Counted from the first letter of the stretch, positions 36,429 through 47,941 are shown. The stretch is 64,000 bases of DNA from Hyphomonas sp. (GCF_018402285.1 NZ_JAGYJH010000003.1:930001-994000), one strand, 5' to 3'. A program made the numbers and translations. The notes: a model not told the origin generated them from the letters alone.

Positions 36429-38552
36429 ATGGCCCGCGAATACCCGCTGGAGCGATACCGCAACTTCGGCATCATCGCGCACATCGATGCCGGCAAGACC
36501 ACGACGACTGAGCGCGTCCTTTATTACACGGGCAAGTCGCACAAGATCGGCGAAGTGCATGATGGCGCCGCAACCATGGACTGGATGGAGCAGGAGCAGG
36601 AGCGGGGGATCACGATCACCTCGGCCGCCACGACCACCTTCTGGGAACGCACGGAGGACGGCTCGACGGCTCTGTCGCCGAAATACCGTTTCAACATCAT
36701 CGACACCCCCGGACACGTCGACTTCACGATTGAGGTCGAGCGCTCGCTCGCCGTGCTTGATGGCGCGGTTGTTCTGCTTGACGGCAATGCCGGCGTTGAG
36801 CCCCAGACCGAAACTGTCTGGCGCCAGGCTGACCGCTACAAGGTTCCGCGCATCGTGTTCGTCAACAAGATGGACAAGACGGGCGCCGATTTCTTCAATT
36901 GCGTGGCGATGATCAAGGACCGGACCGGGGCGACCCCGGCGCCGATCCAGATGCCCATCGGTTCGGAAACCGAACTTGAAGGGCATATCGACCTTGTCAC
37001 CATGACCGAATGGGTCTGGGAAGGCGAAGATCTTGGCGCGAGCTGGGTCCTGAGGCCAATCCGCGAGAGCCTGAAAGCGAAAGCCGAAGAGATGCGCGCG
37101 CATCTCGTCGAGCTCGCCGTGGAAATGGATGACGCGGCGATGGAGGCCTTTCTCGAAGGCAATGAGCCGGATGTCCCGGCGCTGCGGGCACTGATCCGCA
37201 AAGGCACGCTTGCCTTGAAGTTCGTGCCCATCCTGTGCGGCTCGGCGTTCAAGAACAAGGGTGTCCAGCCGATGCTGAACGGCGTCGTGGATTACCTGCC
37301 AAGCCCGCTCGATGTGCCGGCCTATCTCGGCTTCAAGCCGGGCGATGAGACCGAAACGCGCGACATTCCGCGCTCGGCTGATGACGGCCAGCCTTTTGCC
37401 GGTCTCGCCTTCAAGATCATGAACGACCCCTATATGGGCACGCTGACATTTACCCGCATCTATTCGGGCAAGCTGTCAAAAGGCGACGCGTTCCTGAACG
37501 CGACCAAAGGCAAGAAAGAGCGTGTTGGCCGGATGGTCATGATGCACGCCAACAAGCAGGACGAAATCACCGAGGCCTTCGCGGGCGATATCGTCGCGCT
37601 GGCTGGCCTCAAAGAGACGACGACCGGGGACACGGTCTGCGATCCCGCACAGCCTGTCGTGCTCGAAACGATGACGTTCCCGCAGCCCGTGATCGAGATC
37701 GCGGTCGAGCCGAAAACCAAGGCAGACCAGGAGAAGATGTCGGTCGGTCTGCAGCGTCTTGCTGCCGAAGATCCTTCTTTCCGTGTCGAAACCAACTTCG
37801 AGTCCGGCCAGACGATCATGAAAGGGATGGGCGAGCTTCACCTCGACATTCTGATCGACCGTCTCCGCCGCGAGTTCAAAGTCGAAGCCAATATCGGTCA
37901 GCCGCAGGTGGCTTACCGTGAGAAGATCGGCCGCACGGCCGAAATCGATTACACGCACAAGAAACAGTCGGGCGGCACCGGCCAGTTCGCACGCATCAAG
38001 CTGACATTCGAGCCGCTTGAGGCCGGTTCGGGTTTCGAGTTTGTCAGCGCAATCGTTGGCGGCGCCGTTCCCAAGGAATACATCCCGGGTGTCCAGAAGG
38101 GCCTCGATATGGCCAAGGAGAACGGTCTGCTCGCAGGCTATCCGGTGACGGATTTCCGCGCGACACTGACGGACGGCGCGTTCCACGATGTGGACTCCAG
38201 CGTGCTCGCCTTCGAGATCGCGGCCCGCGGCGCATTCCGTGAGCTGAAAGGCAAGGGCGACCCGCGCCTGATGGAGCCGATCATGAAAGTGGAAGTTGTC
38301 ACGCCGGAAGACTATATGGGCGACGTGATCGGCGACCTGAACTCCCGCCGCGGCCAGATCCAGGGCTCCGAAGCCCGGGGTATCGCCACGGCCATAACGG
38401 CGATGGTGCCGCTGGTGAACATGTTCGGCTATGTATCCAACCTTCGTGGCATGTCGCAGGGCCGGGCCCAGTTCACCATGTTCTTCGATCACTATGACGA
38501 AGTTCCGCGCGCTGAAGCACAGAAGATCATTCAGGAAGTCTCGGGCTCCTAA
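36429..38552 (+). CDS. fusA: Elongation factor G
   Basis: EF-G is the GTPase that moves tRNAs and mRNA during translocation. The 707-residue protein has the P-loop [19 protein letters not shown] at about residues 19-37, switch I ([17 protein letters not shown]), the G3 box [18 protein letters not shown], and domains II-V to [17 protein letters not shown]. Length and residues match the canonical bacterial factor and not the mitochondrial-type EF-G2. It lies between rpsG and tuf. Confidence 0.98.
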   Translation: MAREYPLERYRNFGIIAHIDAGKTTTTERVLYYTGKSHKIGEVHDGAATMDWMEQEQERGITITSAATTTFWERTEDGSTALSPKYRFNIIDTPGHVDFTIEVERSLAVLDGAVVLLDGNAGVEPQTETVWRQADRYKVPRIVFVNKMDKTGADFFNCVAMIKDRTGATPAPIQMPIGSETELEGHIDLVTMTEWVWEGEDLGASWVLRPIRESLKAKAEEMRAHLVELAVEMDDAAMEAFLEGNEPDVPALRALIRKGTLALKFVPILCGSAFKNKGVQPMLNGVVDYLPSPLDVPAYLGFKPGDETETRDIPRSADDGQPFAGLAFKIMNDPYMGTLTFTRIYSGKLSKGDAFLNATKGKKERVGRMVMMHANKQDEITEAFAGDIVALAGLKETTTGDTVCDPAQPVVLETMTFPQPVIEIAVEPKTKADQEKMSVGLQRLAAEDPSFRVETNFESGQTIMKGMGELHLDILIDRLRREFKVEANIGQPQVAYREKIGRTAEIDYTHKKQSGGTGQFARIKLTFEPLEAGSGFEFVSAIVGGAVPKEYIPGVQKGLDMAKENGLLAGYPVTDFRATLTDGAFHDVDSSVLAFEIAARGAFRELKGKGDPRLMEPIMKVEVVTPEDYMGDVIGDLNSRRGQIQGSEARGIATAITAMVPLVNMFGYVSNLRGMSQGRAQFTMFFDHYDEVPRAEAQKIIQEVSGS

Positions 38553-38588
38553 TCGGACCCCATGTACAAGAGCTAGAGGAGAGGCCCG

Positions 38589-39779
38589 ATGGGCAAGGCA
38601 AAGTTTGAGCGCAACAAGCCGCACGTGAACATTGGCACGATCGGCCATGTTGACCACGGCAAGACGACGCTGACGGCGGCGATCACGATCACGCTGGCGA
38701 AGACCGGTGGCGCGACGGCGAAGAATTACGCCGATATCGACGCGGCGCCGGAAGAGAAGGCGCGCGGCATCACGATCAACACGGCGCATGTCGAGTATGA
38801 GACGCCGGCGCGCCACTATGCGCACGTCGACTGCCCCGGCCACGCTGACTATGTGAAGAACATGATCACGGGCGCCGCGCAGATGGACGGCGCGATCCTG
38901 GTGTGTTCGGCCGCTGACGGCCCGATGCCGCAGACGCGCGAGCACATCCTGCTGGCCCGCCAGGTCGGCGTTCCGGCCCTGGTCGTGTTCCTGAACAAGG
39001 TCGACATGGTCGACGACGCCGAGCTGCTCGAACTCGTCGAGATGGAAGTGCGTGACCTGCTCTCGTCCTACAACTTCCCGGGCGACGAGATTCCGATCAT
39101 CAAGGGGTCGGCTCTGGCCGCCGTTGAAGACCGCGACCCCGAAATCGGCCAGAATGCGATCCTGGCTCTGATGGACGCTGTCGACACCTACATCCCGACC
39201 CCGGAGCGTCCGCTGGACAAGCCGTTCCTGATGCCGGTTGAAGACGTGTTCTCGATCTCTGGCCGCGGTACGGTTGTGACCGGCCGTGTCGAGCAGGGCA
39301 TCGTCAAGGTTGGCGAGGAAATCGAGATCGTCGGCATCCGCCCGACGGTGAAGACGACCTGCACGGGCGTCGAGATGTTCCGCAAGCTGCTCGATCAGGG
39401 CCAGGCCGGCGACAATATCGGCGCGCTGCTGCGCGGTGTTGACCGTGAAGGCGTCGAGCGCGGGCAGGTTCTCTGCAAGCCGGGCTCGATCACGCCGCAC
39501 ACGCTGTTCGAAGCCGAAGCCTACATTCTGACGAAGGAAGAGGGTGGCCGTCACACGCCGTTCTTCACCAACTACCGTCCGCAGTTCTACTTCCGCACCA
39601 CGGACGTCACGGGCATCGTGAAGCTGCCGGCTGACAAGGAAATGGTCCTGCCGGGTGACAATGTGAAAATGGATGTCGAGCTGATCAACCCGATTGCCAT
39701 GGACAAGGGCCTGCGCTTCGCCATCCGCGAAGGCGGCCGTACCGTCGGCGCCGGCGTCGTGTCGGAAATCAAGAAGTAA
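38589..39779 (+). CDS. tuf: Elongation factor Tu
   Basis: EF-Tu brings aminoacyl-tRNA to the ribosome. The 396-residue protein has [14 protein letters not shown], the switch region [41 protein letters not shown] and [20 protein letters not shown]. Domains 2 and 3 end in [15 protein letters not shown]. It is 36 bp after fusA and is followed by a terminator, so it closes the str operon. Many alphaproteobacteria keep a second copy elsewhere; none is in this window. Confidence 0.98.
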   Translation: MGKAKFERNKPHVNIGTIGHVDHGKTTLTAAITITLAKTGGATAKNYADIDAAPEEKARGITINTAHVEYETPARHYAHVDCPGHADYVKNMITGAAQMDGAILVCSAADGPMPQTREHILLARQVGVPALVVFLNKVDMVDDAELLELVEMEVRDLLSSYNFPGDEIPIIKGSALAAVEDRDPEIGQNAILALMDAVDTYIPTPERPLDKPFLMPVEDVFSISGRGTVVTGRVEQGIVKVGEEIEIVGIRPTVKTTCTGVEMFRKLLDQGQAGDNIGALLRGVDREGVERGQVLCKPGSITPHTLFEAEAYILTKEEGGRHTPFFTNYRPQFYFRTTDVTGIVKLPADKEMVLPGDNVKMDVELINPIAMDKGLRFAIREGGRTVGAGVVSEIKK

Positions 39780-39862
39780 TCGCCGGTTCGCGCAGCGAAG
39801 CGATTGCTCCGGTGGATCAATCGCAGGTGATTAGGCTTCCACACAGGACGTATCAGACAGAG

Positions 39863-39891
39863 AAGGCCGCCCTTTCGGGGCGGCCTTTTTT
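39863..39891 (+). terminator. Intrinsic terminator after tuf
   Basis: A 10-bp stem (39863-39872 with 39878-39887) with a TTTCG loop is followed by a T run. It separates the str and S10 operons. Confidence 0.9.
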
Positions 39892-39997
39892 CTTGCCGGA
39901 GCGGTAAATGACCCGCCCGGAGGGGCTTGGGGGCAGGGGAGGGTGCGGCCTGGGGCGATAGCGGCCCGGTTGCCTGCAGATTCATCGAAACCAGCTG

Positions 39998-40026
39998 TTG
40001 ACGCACCCGATTCTCTGGCATAGAAG
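39998..40026 (+). promoter_or_regulatory. Promoter of the S10-spc operon
   Basis: TTGACG (39998-40003) is followed at 17 bases by TAGAAG (40021-40026). The gap from tuf to rpsJ is 391 bp. The transcript would start near 40033 and have a leader of about 138 bases. Confidence 0.6.
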
Positions 40027-40106
40027 CCGCACTTCGCCGGGATGGCTGCGCTTCTTCAATAGCGAACGCTCCCTCGAAACTGACAATTAATCTACACCCC
40101 CTCCCG

Positions 40107-40135
40107 GGCGCTCGATGCTGACGAGCCATCGCGCC
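40107..40135 (+). promoter_or_regulatory. Leader hairpin before rpsJ
   Basis: GGCG and CGATG on the left pair with CATCG and CGCC on the right, giving nine pairs with a two-base bulge and a 9-base loop. It lies 35 bases before the rpsJ start. In Enterobacteria a leader here is the L4 regulation site, but this structure is much shorter and no homology is claimed. Confidence 0.4.
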
Positions 40136-40170
40136 ATGGGATAAAGTGTTTTGCGCGGACGGACCAAACG

Positions 40171-40491
40171 ATGGAACGACAGAATATCCGGATCAGGCTG
40201 AAGGCCTTTGATCACCGCGCGCTCGACATGTCGGCGAAAGAGATCGTGAACACGGCGAAGCGCACTGGCGCTGAAGTTCGTGGACCGGTCCCGCTCCCGA
40301 CCCGTATCGAGCGCTTCACGGTGAACCGGTCGCCCCACATCGACAAGAAGTCGCGTGAGCAGTTCGAAATCCGCACGCACACCCGCATTCTCGACATCGT
40401 GGACCCGACGCCCCAGACCGTCGATGCGCTGATGAAACTTGACCTGTCGTCGGGCGTCGGCATCGAGATCAAACTCGAGGGGGCCCGCTAA
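40171..40491 (+). CDS. rpsJ: 30S ribosomal protein S10
   Basis: S10 is a 30S head protein and also, with NusB, an antitermination factor (NusE). The 106-residue protein contains [44 protein letters not shown] and [20 protein letters not shown], all standard. It is three to four residues longer than usual at the C-terminus. Its stop overlaps the rplC start by one base. Confidence 0.97.
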   Translation: MERQNIRIRLKAFDHRALDMSAKEIVNTAKRTGAEVRGPVPLPTRIERFTVNRSPHIDKKSREQFEIRTHTRILDIVDPTPQTVDALMKLDLSSGVGIEIKLEGAR

Positions 40492-41249
40492 TGACGCTTC
40501 CTGCTGCCCGCACCGGCGTTCTTGCCCGCAAAGTCGGCATGACACGCATCTTCGCTGCTGACGGCCGTCATGTGCCCGTCACGGTGCTCTCGCTTGATGG
40601 CTGCCAGGTCGTCGGTGTCCGCTCGGAAGACGAGCGCGCCGTGACCACCAAGAAAGGCGGCCAGGTTACCCGCACTGATGGCTACAAGGCTGTCATCATG
40701 GGTGCCGGCGACAAGAAAGCCAAGAACACCACCAAGGCTCAGCGCGGCCAGTTTGCCAAAGCCGGTGTTGCGCCCAAGGCGAAACTCAAGGAATTCCGCG
40801 TCAGCGGCGACCTTCCGGAAGTCGGCTCGACCGTTCAGGCCGACCATTTCGCAGAGGGCCAGCTGGTCGATGTTTCGGCCATGACCATCGGTAAAGGTTT
40901 TGCCGGTGCCATGAAGCGCTGGAACTTCTCCGGTCTGCGCGCATCGCACGGCGTGTCCATCTCCCACCGGGCCCACGGCTCGACGGGTATGAACCAGGAC
41001 CCGGGCCGCGTGTTCAAGAACAAGAAAATGGCCGGTCACCTCGGTGACGAGCGCGTCACGACCCAGAATCTGGAAGTCGTGCGCACTGACGTCGAGCGCG
41101 GCCTCATCCTCGTCAAGGGCTCAGTCCCGGGCCATGACGGGACTTTCGTTGAAATCCGCGATGCTGTGAAGAAAGCCCTGCCGGCCGCTGCGCCTGCTGC
41201 CGGTTCCTTCAAGGCTCCGGAAAAGCTCTCCGCCGGGGGTGAAGGCTAA
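40491..41249 (+). CDS. rplC: 50S ribosomal protein L3
   Basis: L3 is an early assembly protein that reaches the peptidyl-transferase centre. The 252-residue protein has [39 protein letters not shown], the region of the methylated glutamine ([21 protein letters not shown]) and [18 protein letters not shown]. The C-terminal tail is longer than in E. coli, as usual in alphaproteobacteria. It overlaps both neighbours by one base. Confidence 0.97.
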   Translation: MTLPAARTGVLARKVGMTRIFAADGRHVPVTVLSLDGCQVVGVRSEDERAVTTKKGGQVTRTDGYKAVIMGAGDKKAKNTTKAQRGQFAKAGVAPKAKLKEFRVSGDLPEVGSTVQADHFAEGQLVDVSAMTIGKGFAGAMKRWNFSGLRASHGVSISHRAHGSTGMNQDPGRVFKNKKMAGHLGDERVTTQNLEVVRTDVERGLILVKGSVPGHDGTFVEIRDAVKKALPAAAPAAGSFKAPEKLSAGGEG

Positions 41250-41893
41250 TGGAACTCGCAGTTAAAACCCTCTCTGGCGACGCTGCCGGCAAGATTGATC
41301 TCGACGACGCGATTTTCGGCATTGACGAAATCCGTGGCGACATCCTTCAGCGCACCGTTCGCTGGCAGCTTGCCCGCCGTCAGGCCGGCACGCACAAGGT
41401 CAAGTCGCGTTCGGAAGTGAACCGCACGACCAAGAAGTCGATCAAGCAGAAAGGCTCGGGCGGCGCCCGTCACGGATCGCGCAACGCGCCGATCTTTGTT
41501 GGCGGCGGTATTGCCCACGGCCCGCGCGTTCGCAGCCATGCGCACGATCTGCCCAAGAAGATCCGCAAGATGGCCCTGGCGCATGCCCTGTCGTCCAAGG
41601 CAAAGGAAAGCTCGATCCTGGTCCTCGACAAGGCCGAGCTCGACGCGCCCAAGACCAAGGCGCTGATCGAGGCGTTCAAGAGCCTCGGTATCGAGAACGC
41701 GCTGATCATCTCGGGCACGGAAGTGAACGAAAACTTCGCCCGCGCCGCGCGCAACATCCCGAACATTGACGTCCTGCCGGTTGCCGGCCTCAACGTCTAT
41801 GACATCCTGCGCCGCCACACGCTCGTCATCACCAAGGAAGCCGCCGAGGGTATCAAAGCCCGTTTCGACGGCGCCAAAGCGGAGGCTGAATAA
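41249..41893 (+). CDS. rplD: 50S ribosomal protein L4
   Basis: L4 lines the exit tunnel and in some bacteria regulates the S10 operon. The 214-residue protein has [26 protein letters not shown], the tunnel loop [21 protein letters not shown] and a C-terminal Rossmann-like part ([18 protein letters not shown]). ATG 41249 overlaps the rplC stop, and its own stop overlaps the rplW start by one base. Confidence 0.97.
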   Translation: MELAVKTLSGDAAGKIDLDDAIFGIDEIRGDILQRTVRWQLARRQAGTHKVKSRSEVNRTTKKSIKQKGSGGARHGSRNAPIFVGGGIAHGPRVRSHAHDLPKKIRKMALAHALSSKAKESSILVLDKAELDAPKTKALIEAFKSLGIENALIISGTEVNENFARAARNIPNIDVLPVAGLNVYDILRRHTLVITKEAAEGIKARFDGAKAEAE

Positions 41894-42192
41894 TGGCCGA
41901 AGTGAAACCCCATCATTACGACGTGATCCGCCGTCCGCTGATCACAGAGAAGTCGACGCTCGTCGCCGAACACAACAAGATCATCTTCGAAGTGGCGCCT
42001 GACGCTGACAAGAAGGCGATCAAGGAGGCTGTCGAGGCCCTGTTCAAGGTGAGCGTCACGAAGGTCAACACCCTGACCCAGAAGGGCAAGACGAAACGCT
42101 TTCGTGGCTTTGAAGGCCGCCGTTCCGACGTGAAGAAAGCCATCGTTACGCTCGCTGAAGGCCAGTCGGTCGACATCTCGACGGGCCTCTAA
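41893..42192 (+). CDS. rplW: 50S ribosomal protein L23
   Basis: L23 sits at the tunnel exit and docks trigger factor and SRP. The 99-residue protein has [24 protein letters not shown], the conserved [11 protein letters not shown] and [16 protein letters not shown]. It starts at the overlapping ATG 41893 and is followed 18 bases later by rplB. Confidence 0.97.
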   Translation: MAEVKPHHYDVIRRPLITEKSTLVAEHNKIIFEVAPDADKKAIKEAVEALFKVSVTKVNTLTQKGKTKRFRGFEGRRSDVKKAIVTLAEGQSVDISTGL

Positions 42193-42210
42193 GGGAGAAG
42201 GACGAAGCTC

Positions 42211-43041
42211 ATGGCACTGAAGACATTCAATCCGACCTCTCCCGGCCGCCGCCAGCTCGTGCTGGTGGACCGCACAGGTCTCCACAAGGGCAAGCCGGTC
42301 AAGGCGCTCACCGAGGGCATCAGCTCCAAGGGTGGCCGCAACAATCAGGGCCGCATCACCGTCCGCCACCAGGGCGGCGGCGTGAAGCGTCTTTACCGGA
42401 AAGTCGATTTCAAGCGGAACCGCTGGGACATCCCGGCTGTTGTCGAACGCCTCGAATACGATCCCAACCGCACGGCATTCATCGCCCTGATCAAGTATCA
42501 GGACGGCGAAATGGCCTACATCATCGCGCCGCAGCGCCTTGAAGTAGGGGACACCGTCGTCACGTCCGCCACGGCTGATATCAAGCCGGGCAACACGCTG
42601 CCGCTGAAGTCCATCCCGGTCGGTACGATCATCCACAACATCGAGCTGAAGCCCCAGAAGGGCGCGCAGATGGTCCGCTCCGCCGGCACCTATGCCCAGC
42701 TGGTTGGCCGCGATTCGGGTTATGCCCAGATCAAGCTGGCTTCCGGCGAGCTCCGCATGGTGCTCGACAACTGCCTGGCCACGATCGGCGCGGTGTCGAA
42801 CCCGGACAAGATGAACGAAGTCAGCTCCAAAGCTGGCCGCAACCGTCACCTGGGCAAGCGTCCGACGGTCCGCGGTGTCGTCATGAACCCGGTCGACCAC
42901 CCGCACGGTGGTGGTGAAGGTAAATCTTCGGGCGGCCGTCACCCGGTCTCGCCGTGGGGCAAGAAAACCCGCGGCCCGAAAACTCGCAACAACAAGGCAA
43001 CGGATCGTCTCATCATCCGTCGCCGTAACGCTAAACGCTAA
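42211..43041 (+). CDS. rplB: 50S ribosomal protein L2
   Basis: L2 is needed for subunit joining and peptidyl-transferase function. The 276-residue protein has [14 protein letters not shown], the SH3-like domain ([17 protein letters not shown]) and [23 protein letters not shown]. The universal [21 protein letters not shown] holds the conserved His near the active site. A GGAGAAGGAC site precedes ATG 42211. Confidence 0.98.
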   Translation: MALKTFNPTSPGRRQLVLVDRTGLHKGKPVKALTEGISSKGGRNNQGRITVRHQGGGVKRLYRKVDFKRNRWDIPAVVERLEYDPNRTAFIALIKYQDGEMAYIIAPQRLEVGDTVVTSATADIKPGNTLPLKSIPVGTIIHNIELKPQKGAQMVRSAGTYAQLVGRDSGYAQIKLASGELRMVLDNCLATIGAVSNPDKMNEVSSKAGRNRHLGKRPTVRGVVMNPVDHPHGGGEGKSSGGRHPVSPWGKKTRGPKTRNNKATDRLIIRRRNAKR

Positions 43042-43059
43042 TCAGGGAGCCCGAGAGAC

Positions 43060-43338
43060 ATGTCCCGTTCTGTCTGGAAAGGCCCGTTCGTTGACGGCTA
43101 CCTTCTGAAGAAGGCCGAAGACGCCCGTTCGTCGGAAAAACGCGCTGTGATCAAAACCTGGTCGCGCCGCTCGACGATCCTGCCTCAATTCGTCGGTCTG
43201 AACTTTCAGGTTCACAATGGCAACAAGTTCATCCCGGTCACGGTGACCGACGAGATGGTCGGCCACAAGTTCGGCGAGTTCGCGCCGACACGGACCTATT
43301 ATGGTCACGGCGCCGACAAGAAAGCGAAGAGGAAGTAG
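43060..43338 (+). CDS. rpsS: 30S ribosomal protein S19
   Basis: S19 lies in the 30S head next to S13. The 92-residue protein has [43 protein letters not shown] and [17 protein letters not shown], all standard. It lies 18 bases after rplB and two bases before rplV. Confidence 0.98.
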   Translation: MSRSVWKGPFVDGYLLKKAEDARSSEKRAVIKTWSRRSTILPQFVGLNFQVHNGNKFIPVTVTDEMVGHKFGEFAPTRTYYGHGADKKAKRK

Positions 43339-43340
43339 TC

Positions 43341-43730
43341 ATGGCAAAGGCCAAGAATCCTCCCAAGCAGGCCGCGAATGAATCGCGCGCCGTGCTGCGC
43401 ATGTACCGCTCCAGCCCGCAGAAGCTGAACCTGCTGGCTCAGCAGATCCGTGGCATGCCGATCCAGCGCGCGCTCAACGAGATGAAATTCTCGCCCAAGC
43501 GCCCTGCAAAGGATGTCTACAAGCTCCTGCAGAGCGCTGTCGCGAACGCCGAGAACAATCACGGCCTCGACATCGACAGCCTGGTCGTTGCCGAAGCACA
43601 TGTCGGCAAGAACCTCGTCATGAAGCGCATCCGCGCCCGTGCCCGTGGCCGCGCTGCGCGCATCGTGAAGCCGTTCTCGCAACTCACCATCGTCCTGCGG
43701 GACAACAGCCAGACTGCGGAGGCCGCATAA
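43341..43730 (+). CDS. rplV: 50S ribosomal protein L22
   Basis: L22 spans the exit tunnel; its beta-hairpin contacts nascent chains. The 129-residue protein has [41 protein letters not shown] and the hairpin end [26 protein letters not shown]. Its stop overlaps the rpsC start by one base. Confidence 0.97.
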   Translation: MAKAKNPPKQAANESRAVLRMYRSSPQKLNLLAQQIRGMPIQRALNEMKFSPKRPAKDVYKLLQSAVANAENNHGLDIDSLVVAEAHVGKNLVMKRIRARARGRAARIVKPFSQLTIVLRDNSQTAEAA

Positions 43731-44467
43731 TGGGTCAGAAAGTCAATCCGATTGGCCTGCGCCTCGGCATCAACCGTACGGCTGACAGCCGCTGGTATGC
43801 TGACAGCGCCGACTTTGGCCGCCTCCTTCACGAGGACATCGCGATCCGCAAGGCGATCCGCGAAAAGCTCAAGCAGGCCGGCATCTCGAAGATCATCATC
43901 GAGCGCCCGCACAAGAAATGCCTCATCACGATCCACACGGCACGTCCGGGTCTCGTGATCGGCAAGAAGGGCGGGGATATCGAAGTGCTCCGCAAGGAAC
44001 TCGCCAAGATGACCACGGACGAAGTCCGCGTGAACCTGGTGGAGATCCGCAAGCCGGAAATCGATGCTACGCTCATCGCAGACGACATCGCCCGCCAGCT
44101 CGAGCGCCGGGCTTCGTTCCGCCGCGCGATGAAACGGTCGATCCAGTCCGCCATGCGCCTTGGCGCCGAGGGTGTTAAAGTTGTTGTCTCCGGCCGTCTC
44201 GGCGGCGCGGAAATCGCCCGGACCGAAAAGTATGCCGAAGGCTCGGTGCCGCTGCACACGCTGCGCGCCGACATCGACTATGGTACGGCCGAAGCTGAAA
44301 CCACCTATGGCATCATTGGTGTGAAGGTGTGGGTCTACAAAGGTGAGATCCTCGAGCACGATCCGATGGCTCAGGACAAGCGCCTCGAGACGTCCGGCCA
44401 GTCGCGCGCTCGCGCAAACGCCAACCAGCGCGGCCCGGCATCGGGCGCCCAGGCGGCAGGAGCTTAA
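43730..44467 (+). CDS. rpsC: 30S ribosomal protein S3
   Basis: S3 is at the mRNA entry channel. The 245-residue protein starts [16 protein letters not shown], contains the KH domain ([22 protein letters not shown]) and the C-terminal signature ([31 protein letters not shown]). A low-complexity Ala/Gln tail follows. It overlaps rplV and is three bases before rplP. Confidence 0.98.
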   Translation: MGQKVNPIGLRLGINRTADSRWYADSADFGRLLHEDIAIRKAIREKLKQAGISKIIIERPHKKCLITIHTARPGLVIGKKGGDIEVLRKELAKMTTDEVRVNLVEIRKPEIDATLIADDIARQLERRASFRRAMKRSIQSAMRLGAEGVKVVVSGRLGGAEIARTEKYAEGSVPLHTLRADIDYGTAEAETTYGIIGVKVWVYKGEILEHDPMAQDKRLETSGQSRARANANQRGPASGAQAAGA

Positions 44468-44470
44468 ATC

Positions 44471-44887
44471 ATGCTGCAACCGAAACGCACCAAGTTCCGC
44501 AAGGCCTTCAAGGGCCAGATCAGCGGACAGTCGAAAGGCGGCTTCACGCTGTCGTTCGGCCAGTTCGGCCTCAAGGCTCTCGAGCCGGAGCGCGTCACCG
44601 CGCGCCAGATCGAAGCCACTCGCCGTGCCATCACGCGTGAGATGAAGCGCCAGGGCAAGGTCTGGATCCGCGTGTTCCCGGATGTTCCGGTCACCGCGAA
44701 ACCGATCGAGGTCCGCATGGGTAAGGGCAAGGGCGGGGTTGACCGTTGGGTTACCCGCGTTGCGCCCGGCCGCATCCTGTTTGAAATCGACGGGGTCCCG
44801 GAAGACGTCGCGCGCCAGGCACTCGCCCTGGGCGCCGCGAAGCTTCCGATCAAGACCAAAGTCGTCAAGCGTATCGAGGGGATCTGA
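44471..44887 (+). CDS. rplP: 50S ribosomal protein L16
   Basis: L16 organises the A-site tRNA region of the large subunit. The 138-residue protein has [57 protein letters not shown] and [20 protein letters not shown]. It is coupled closely to rpsC and rpmC, with gaps of three and two bases. Confidence 0.98.
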   Translation: MLQPKRTKFRKAFKGQISGQSKGGFTLSFGQFGLKALEPERVTARQIEATRRAITREMKRQGKVWIRVFPDVPVTAKPIEVRMGKGKGGVDRWVTRVAPGRILFEIDGVPEDVARQALALGAAKLPIKTKVVKRIEGI

Positions 44888-44889
44888 TC

Positions 44890-45087
44890 ATGAACGCCGC
44901 TGATGTACGCGCCAAGAGCGCCGATCAACTCAACGACGAGCTGATCAAGCTCAAGAAAGAACAGTTCAATCTGCGCTTCCAGGCAGCCACGGGCCAGCTG
45001 GAGAAGACGGGCCGGGTAACCGAAGTTCGTCGCGACATCGCTCGGATCAAGACGATCCTGCGCGAGAAGGCCCAGGCAGGCAAGTAA
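44890..45087 (+). CDS. rpmC: 50S ribosomal protein L29
   Basis: L29 is a short helical protein near the tunnel exit. The 65-residue sequence shows the two-helix form with [43 protein letters not shown] and a basic tail. It lies between rplP and rpsQ. Confidence 0.97.
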   Translation: MNAADVRAKSADQLNDELIKLKKEQFNLRFQAATGQLEKTGRVTEVRRDIARIKTILREKAQAGK

Positions 45088-45098
45088 GGAGACCGAGC

Positions 45099-45344
45099 AT
45101 GCCCAAACGTATTATGAAAGGCGTTGTTGTCTCCGCCAAGCAGGACAAGACCGCCATTGTCCGTGTCGAACGTACCTTCACGCACCCGATGCTGAAGAAG
45201 ATCGTCCGGAAAACCAACAAGTACCACGCCCATGACGAGAACAACGTCGCGGTCGAGGGCCAGATTGTAGCCATCCGCGAGTGCGCGCCGAAGTCCAAAC
45301 TGAAGCGCTGGGAACTCGTTTCCGATGAAGGGAGTGACGCATGA
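45099..45344 (+). CDS. rpsQ: 30S ribosomal protein S17
   Basis: S17 binds 16S rRNA early in assembly. The 81-residue OB-fold protein has [41 protein letters not shown] and [16 protein letters not shown]. Its stop overlaps the rplN start (ATGA). Confidence 0.97.
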   Translation: MPKRIMKGVVVSAKQDKTAIVRVERTFTHPMLKKIVRKTNKYHAHDENNVAVEGQIVAIRECAPKSKLKRWELVSDEGSDA

Positions 45345-45709
45345 TCCAGATGCAAAGCCACCTGCGGGTCGCCGATAATTCTGGCGCGCGCCGCGTGATG
45401 TGCATCAAGGTGCTCGGTGGCGCAGGCCGCCGTTACGCCTCGGTGGGCGATGTGATCGTGGTCTCCATCAAGGAAGCCATTCCGACCGGCCGCGTGAAGA
45501 AAGGTGACGTCCGCAAGGCTGTCGTCGTTCGCGTCGCCAAGGACATCAACCGTGCTGATGGTTCGACGATCCGCTTCGACAGCAATGCTGCCGTTCTGAT
45601 CAACAACAATGGCGAGCCGATCGGCACACGCGTCTTTGGCCCTGTTCCGCGCGAACTGCGCGCCAAGAACCAGGTCAAGATCGCCAACATGGCCCCGGAG
45701 GTCCTGTAG
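45341..45709 (+). CDS. rplN: 50S ribosomal protein L14
   Basis: L14 forms inter-subunit bridges. The 122-residue protein has [48 protein letters not shown] and [27 protein letters not shown]. It is translationally coupled to rpsQ by an ATGA overlap. Confidence 0.98.
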   Translation: MIQMQSHLRVADNSGARRVMCIKVLGGAGRRYASVGDVIVVSIKEAIPTGRVKKGDVRKAVVVRVAKDINRADGSTIRFDSNAAVLINNNGEPIGTRVFGPVPRELRAKNQVKIANMAPEVL

Positions 45710-45711
45710 TC

Positions 45712-46029
45712 ATGGCTGCAAAGATCAAGAAGGGTGACACGGTCATCGTGATCACGGGCAAGGACAAGGGCACCAAGGGCGAAGTCCTGAAGGTGATCCC
45801 GGACGAGAGCCGCGTTCTCGTTCGCGGCGTGAACCTTGTGAAACGCCACCAGAAGCCGAGCCAGATGGATCCCGGCGGCCTGAAGACATTCGAGGCGCCG
45901 ATTCACGTGTCCAACGTGGCTCTCGCCGATCCGCGCGATGGCAAGGCTGTCCGCGTCGGCTTCAAGATTGACCAGCATGGCCGCAAGACGCGCTTTGCGA
46001 AACGCTCAGGGGAATCGATCGATGTCTGA
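45712..46029 (+). CDS. rplX: 50S ribosomal protein L24
   Basis: L24 is one of the two assembly-starting proteins of the large subunit. The 105-residue protein has the KOW motif ([21 protein letters not shown]), [17 protein letters not shown] and [20 protein letters not shown]. Its last eight bases overlap the rplE start. Confidence 0.97.
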   Translation: MAAKIKKGDTVIVITGKDKGTKGEVLKVIPDESRVLVRGVNLVKRHQKPSQMDPGGLKTFEAPIHVSNVALADPRDGKAVRVGFKIDQHGRKTRFAKRSGESIDV

Positions 46030-46576
46030 GGCATATGAACCCCGCCTCAAGCGGAAGTACCGGGAAGAGATCCGGGCGAAGCTGCAGGAACAGTTCAATT
46101 ATTCGAACCCGATGAAGGTTCCGAAGCTCGACAAGGTCGTGATCAACATGGGTGTTGGCGAAGCCGTCAACGACTCCAAGAAGATCAAGTCGGCCCTGGC
46201 TGAGCTGGAGCGCATCGCGGGTCAGAAACCGGTTGCCACCAAGGCCCGCAAGTCGATCGCCGGCTTCAAGGTCCGCGAAGGCATGCTGATCGGTGCGAAG
46301 GTCACCCTGCGCCGCGATCAGATGTACGAATTCCTTGACCGTCTCACGACGATCGCTCTTCCGCGCGTGAAAGACTTCCGTGGTCTGAACGGCAAGAGCT
46401 TCGACGGCCAGGGCAACTACGCCATGGGCCTCAAGGAGCACATCGTGTTCCCTGAAATCAATTATGACGAGGTGGAAGAGATGCGCGGGATGGATATCAT
46501 CGTGTGCACGACCGCCGAGACGACCGAAGAAGCCAAAGCACTCCTCGCCGAGTGTGGCTTCCCGTTCCGGAACTAG
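46022..46576 (+). CDS. rplE: 50S ribosomal protein L5
   Basis: L5 binds 5S rRNA and contacts P-site tRNA. The 184-residue protein begins [17 protein letters not shown], then [45 protein letters not shown] and a C-terminal [25 protein letters not shown] 46022 is chosen because it gives the family start; it overlaps rplX by eight bases, suggesting coupling. Confidence 0.97.
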   Translation: MSEAYEPRLKRKYREEIRAKLQEQFNYSNPMKVPKLDKVVINMGVGEAVNDSKKIKSALAELERIAGQKPVATKARKSIAGFKVREGMLIGAKVTLRRDQMYEFLDRLTTIALPRVKDFRGLNGKSFDGQGNYAMGLKEHIVFPEINYDEVEEMRGMDIIVCTTAETTEEAKALLAECGFPFRN

Positions 46577-46595
46577 CGCCAGGAGATCTGCTGAC

Positions 46596-46901
46596 ATGGC
46601 AAAGAAGAGCGCAATCGAGAAGAACAATAAGCGGAAGGCTCTGGCCGCCCGTTACGCGGCCAAGCGCGCACAGCTCAAGGCGGCTGCGATGGATGAAAAC
46701 CTGTCGCTGGAGGAGCGCTTCAAGGCGCGTCTCAAGCTCGCTGAACTGCCGCGCAATTCGGCCCAGAACCGTGTTCGCAACCGTTGCGAGATCACAGGCC
46801 GTCCGCGTGCGTTCTATCGTAAACTGAAGATGTCGCGTATCGCGCTTCGTGAGTATGGCTCACGCGGTCAGGTTCCCGGCCTTGTAAAGTCCAGCTGGTA
46901 A
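46596..46901 (+). CDS. rpsN: 30S ribosomal protein S14, zinc-free form
   Basis: S14 is a 30S head protein. The 101-residue length and the single cysteine ([16 protein letters not shown]) show the long form without a zinc site, as in most proteobacteria. The C-terminus [22 protein letters not shown] is standard. A CAGGAG site precedes ATG 46596. Confidence 0.97.
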   Translation: MAKKSAIEKNNKRKALAARYAAKRAQLKAAAMDENLSLEERFKARLKLAELPRNSAQNRVRNRCEITGRPRAFYRKLKMSRIALREYGSRGQVPGLVKSSW

Positions 46902-46917
46902 GAGAGGAGGGAAGCAC

Positions 46918-47313
46918 ATGAACATTTCCGATCCCCTCGGCGATATGCTCACCCGGATCCGCAACGCGCAGATGCGCGGCATGTCGAAAGTGACGTCGCC
47001 GGCATCCAAGCTTCGGGCCCGTGTTCTCGACGTCCTTACGGACGAGGGATACATCCGGGGTTACGCCGAGATCGAGAAGAGCGGTCACAAGACCCTCGAG
47101 ATCGAACTCAAGTATTATGAAGGCCAGCCGGTCATCTCCGAGATCAAACGTGTCTCGAAGCCTGGCCGCCGGGTCTATTCGTCCGTCACGGACATTCCGC
47201 TGGTGCGTAACGGCCTCGGCATTTCCATCCTGTCTACGTCTCAGGGTGTGATGTCGGACAATGCCGCGCGCGCCAAGAATGTCGGCGGCGAAGTTCTGTG
47301 CCGCGTATTCTAG
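46918..47313 (+). CDS. rpsH: 30S ribosomal protein S8
   Basis: S8 binds the central domain of 16S rRNA and in some bacteria represses the spc operon. The 131-residue protein has [20 protein letters not shown], a GRRVYSS-type loop and the C-terminal [31 protein letters not shown] site precedes the start. Confidence 0.98.
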   Translation: MNISDPLGDMLTRIRNAQMRGMSKVTSPASKLRARVLDVLTDEGYIRGYAEIEKSGHKTLEIELKYYEGQPVISEIKRVSKPGRRVYSSVTDIPLVRNGLGISILSTSQGVMSDNAARAKNVGGEVLCRVF

Positions 47314-47325
47314 GAGGCAGGTCCC

Positions 47326-47937
47326 ATGTCCCGTATTGGTAAGCTTGCGATCCCCGTTCCGGCCGGTGCGACTGTCACCGTCGCCGGCCAGACGATCAAG
47401 GTCAAAGGCCCGAAGGGTGAGCTTGAGCTCGTCCTGCCGGAAGTCATCACCCCGAAGCTCGACAATAACGAGCTCTCGGTAAACCCGCGCGCTGACCTGA
47501 TCCAGGCAGCCAACGATGTCATCGAAGCCGAGACGGCAAAAGGCAAGCGTCCTCCGACGTTCGCACAGTCGCTCTCGCAGGATGCGCGTACCCAGTGGGG
47601 AACTGCCCGTGCCCGCGCCGCCAATATGGTGGAAGGTGTCACGAAGGGTTACTCCAAGACGCTCGAACTCGTCGGCGTTGGTTACCGTGCCCAGATGCAG
47701 GGCGTCGATCTGAAGCTCGCGCTCGGCTATTCGCATGATGTGATCTACAAGGCGCCGCAGGGCATCAAGATCGAAGTTCCGAAGCCGACGGAAATCATCA
47801 TTTCGGGCGCTGACAAACAGGCCGTTGGCCAGGTCGCGGCCGAGATCAAGAAGTTCCGTCCGCCAGAGCCGTACAAAGGCAAGGGTGTTCGCCTGCAGGG
47901 CGAGTATGTCCGCCGCAAAGAAGGCAAGAAGAAGTAA
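47326..47937 (+). CDS. rplF: 50S ribosomal protein L6 with an internal insertion
   Basis: L6 lies at the base of the L12 stalk. The N-terminal [21 protein letters not shown], the central [32 protein letters not shown] and the end [27 protein letters not shown] are all standard. The length is 203 residues against about 177 usual. The surplus lies between NPR (residue 55) and WGTAR (residue 91), where about 35 residues replace the usual nine, including [20 protein letters not shown]. The insertion would be in the exposed linker of the first domain. Frame and flanks are intact, so it is probably real. Confidence 0.95.
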   Translation: MSRIGKLAIPVPAGATVTVAGQTIKVKGPKGELELVLPEVITPKLDNNELSVNPRADLIQAANDVIEAETAKGKRPPTFAQSLSQDARTQWGTARARAANMVEGVTKGYSKTLELVGVGYRAQMQGVDLKLALGYSHDVIYKAPQGIKIEVPKPTEIIISGADKQAVGQVAAEIKKFRPPEPYKGKGVRLQGEYVRRKEGKKK

Positions 47938-47941
47938 CGCC

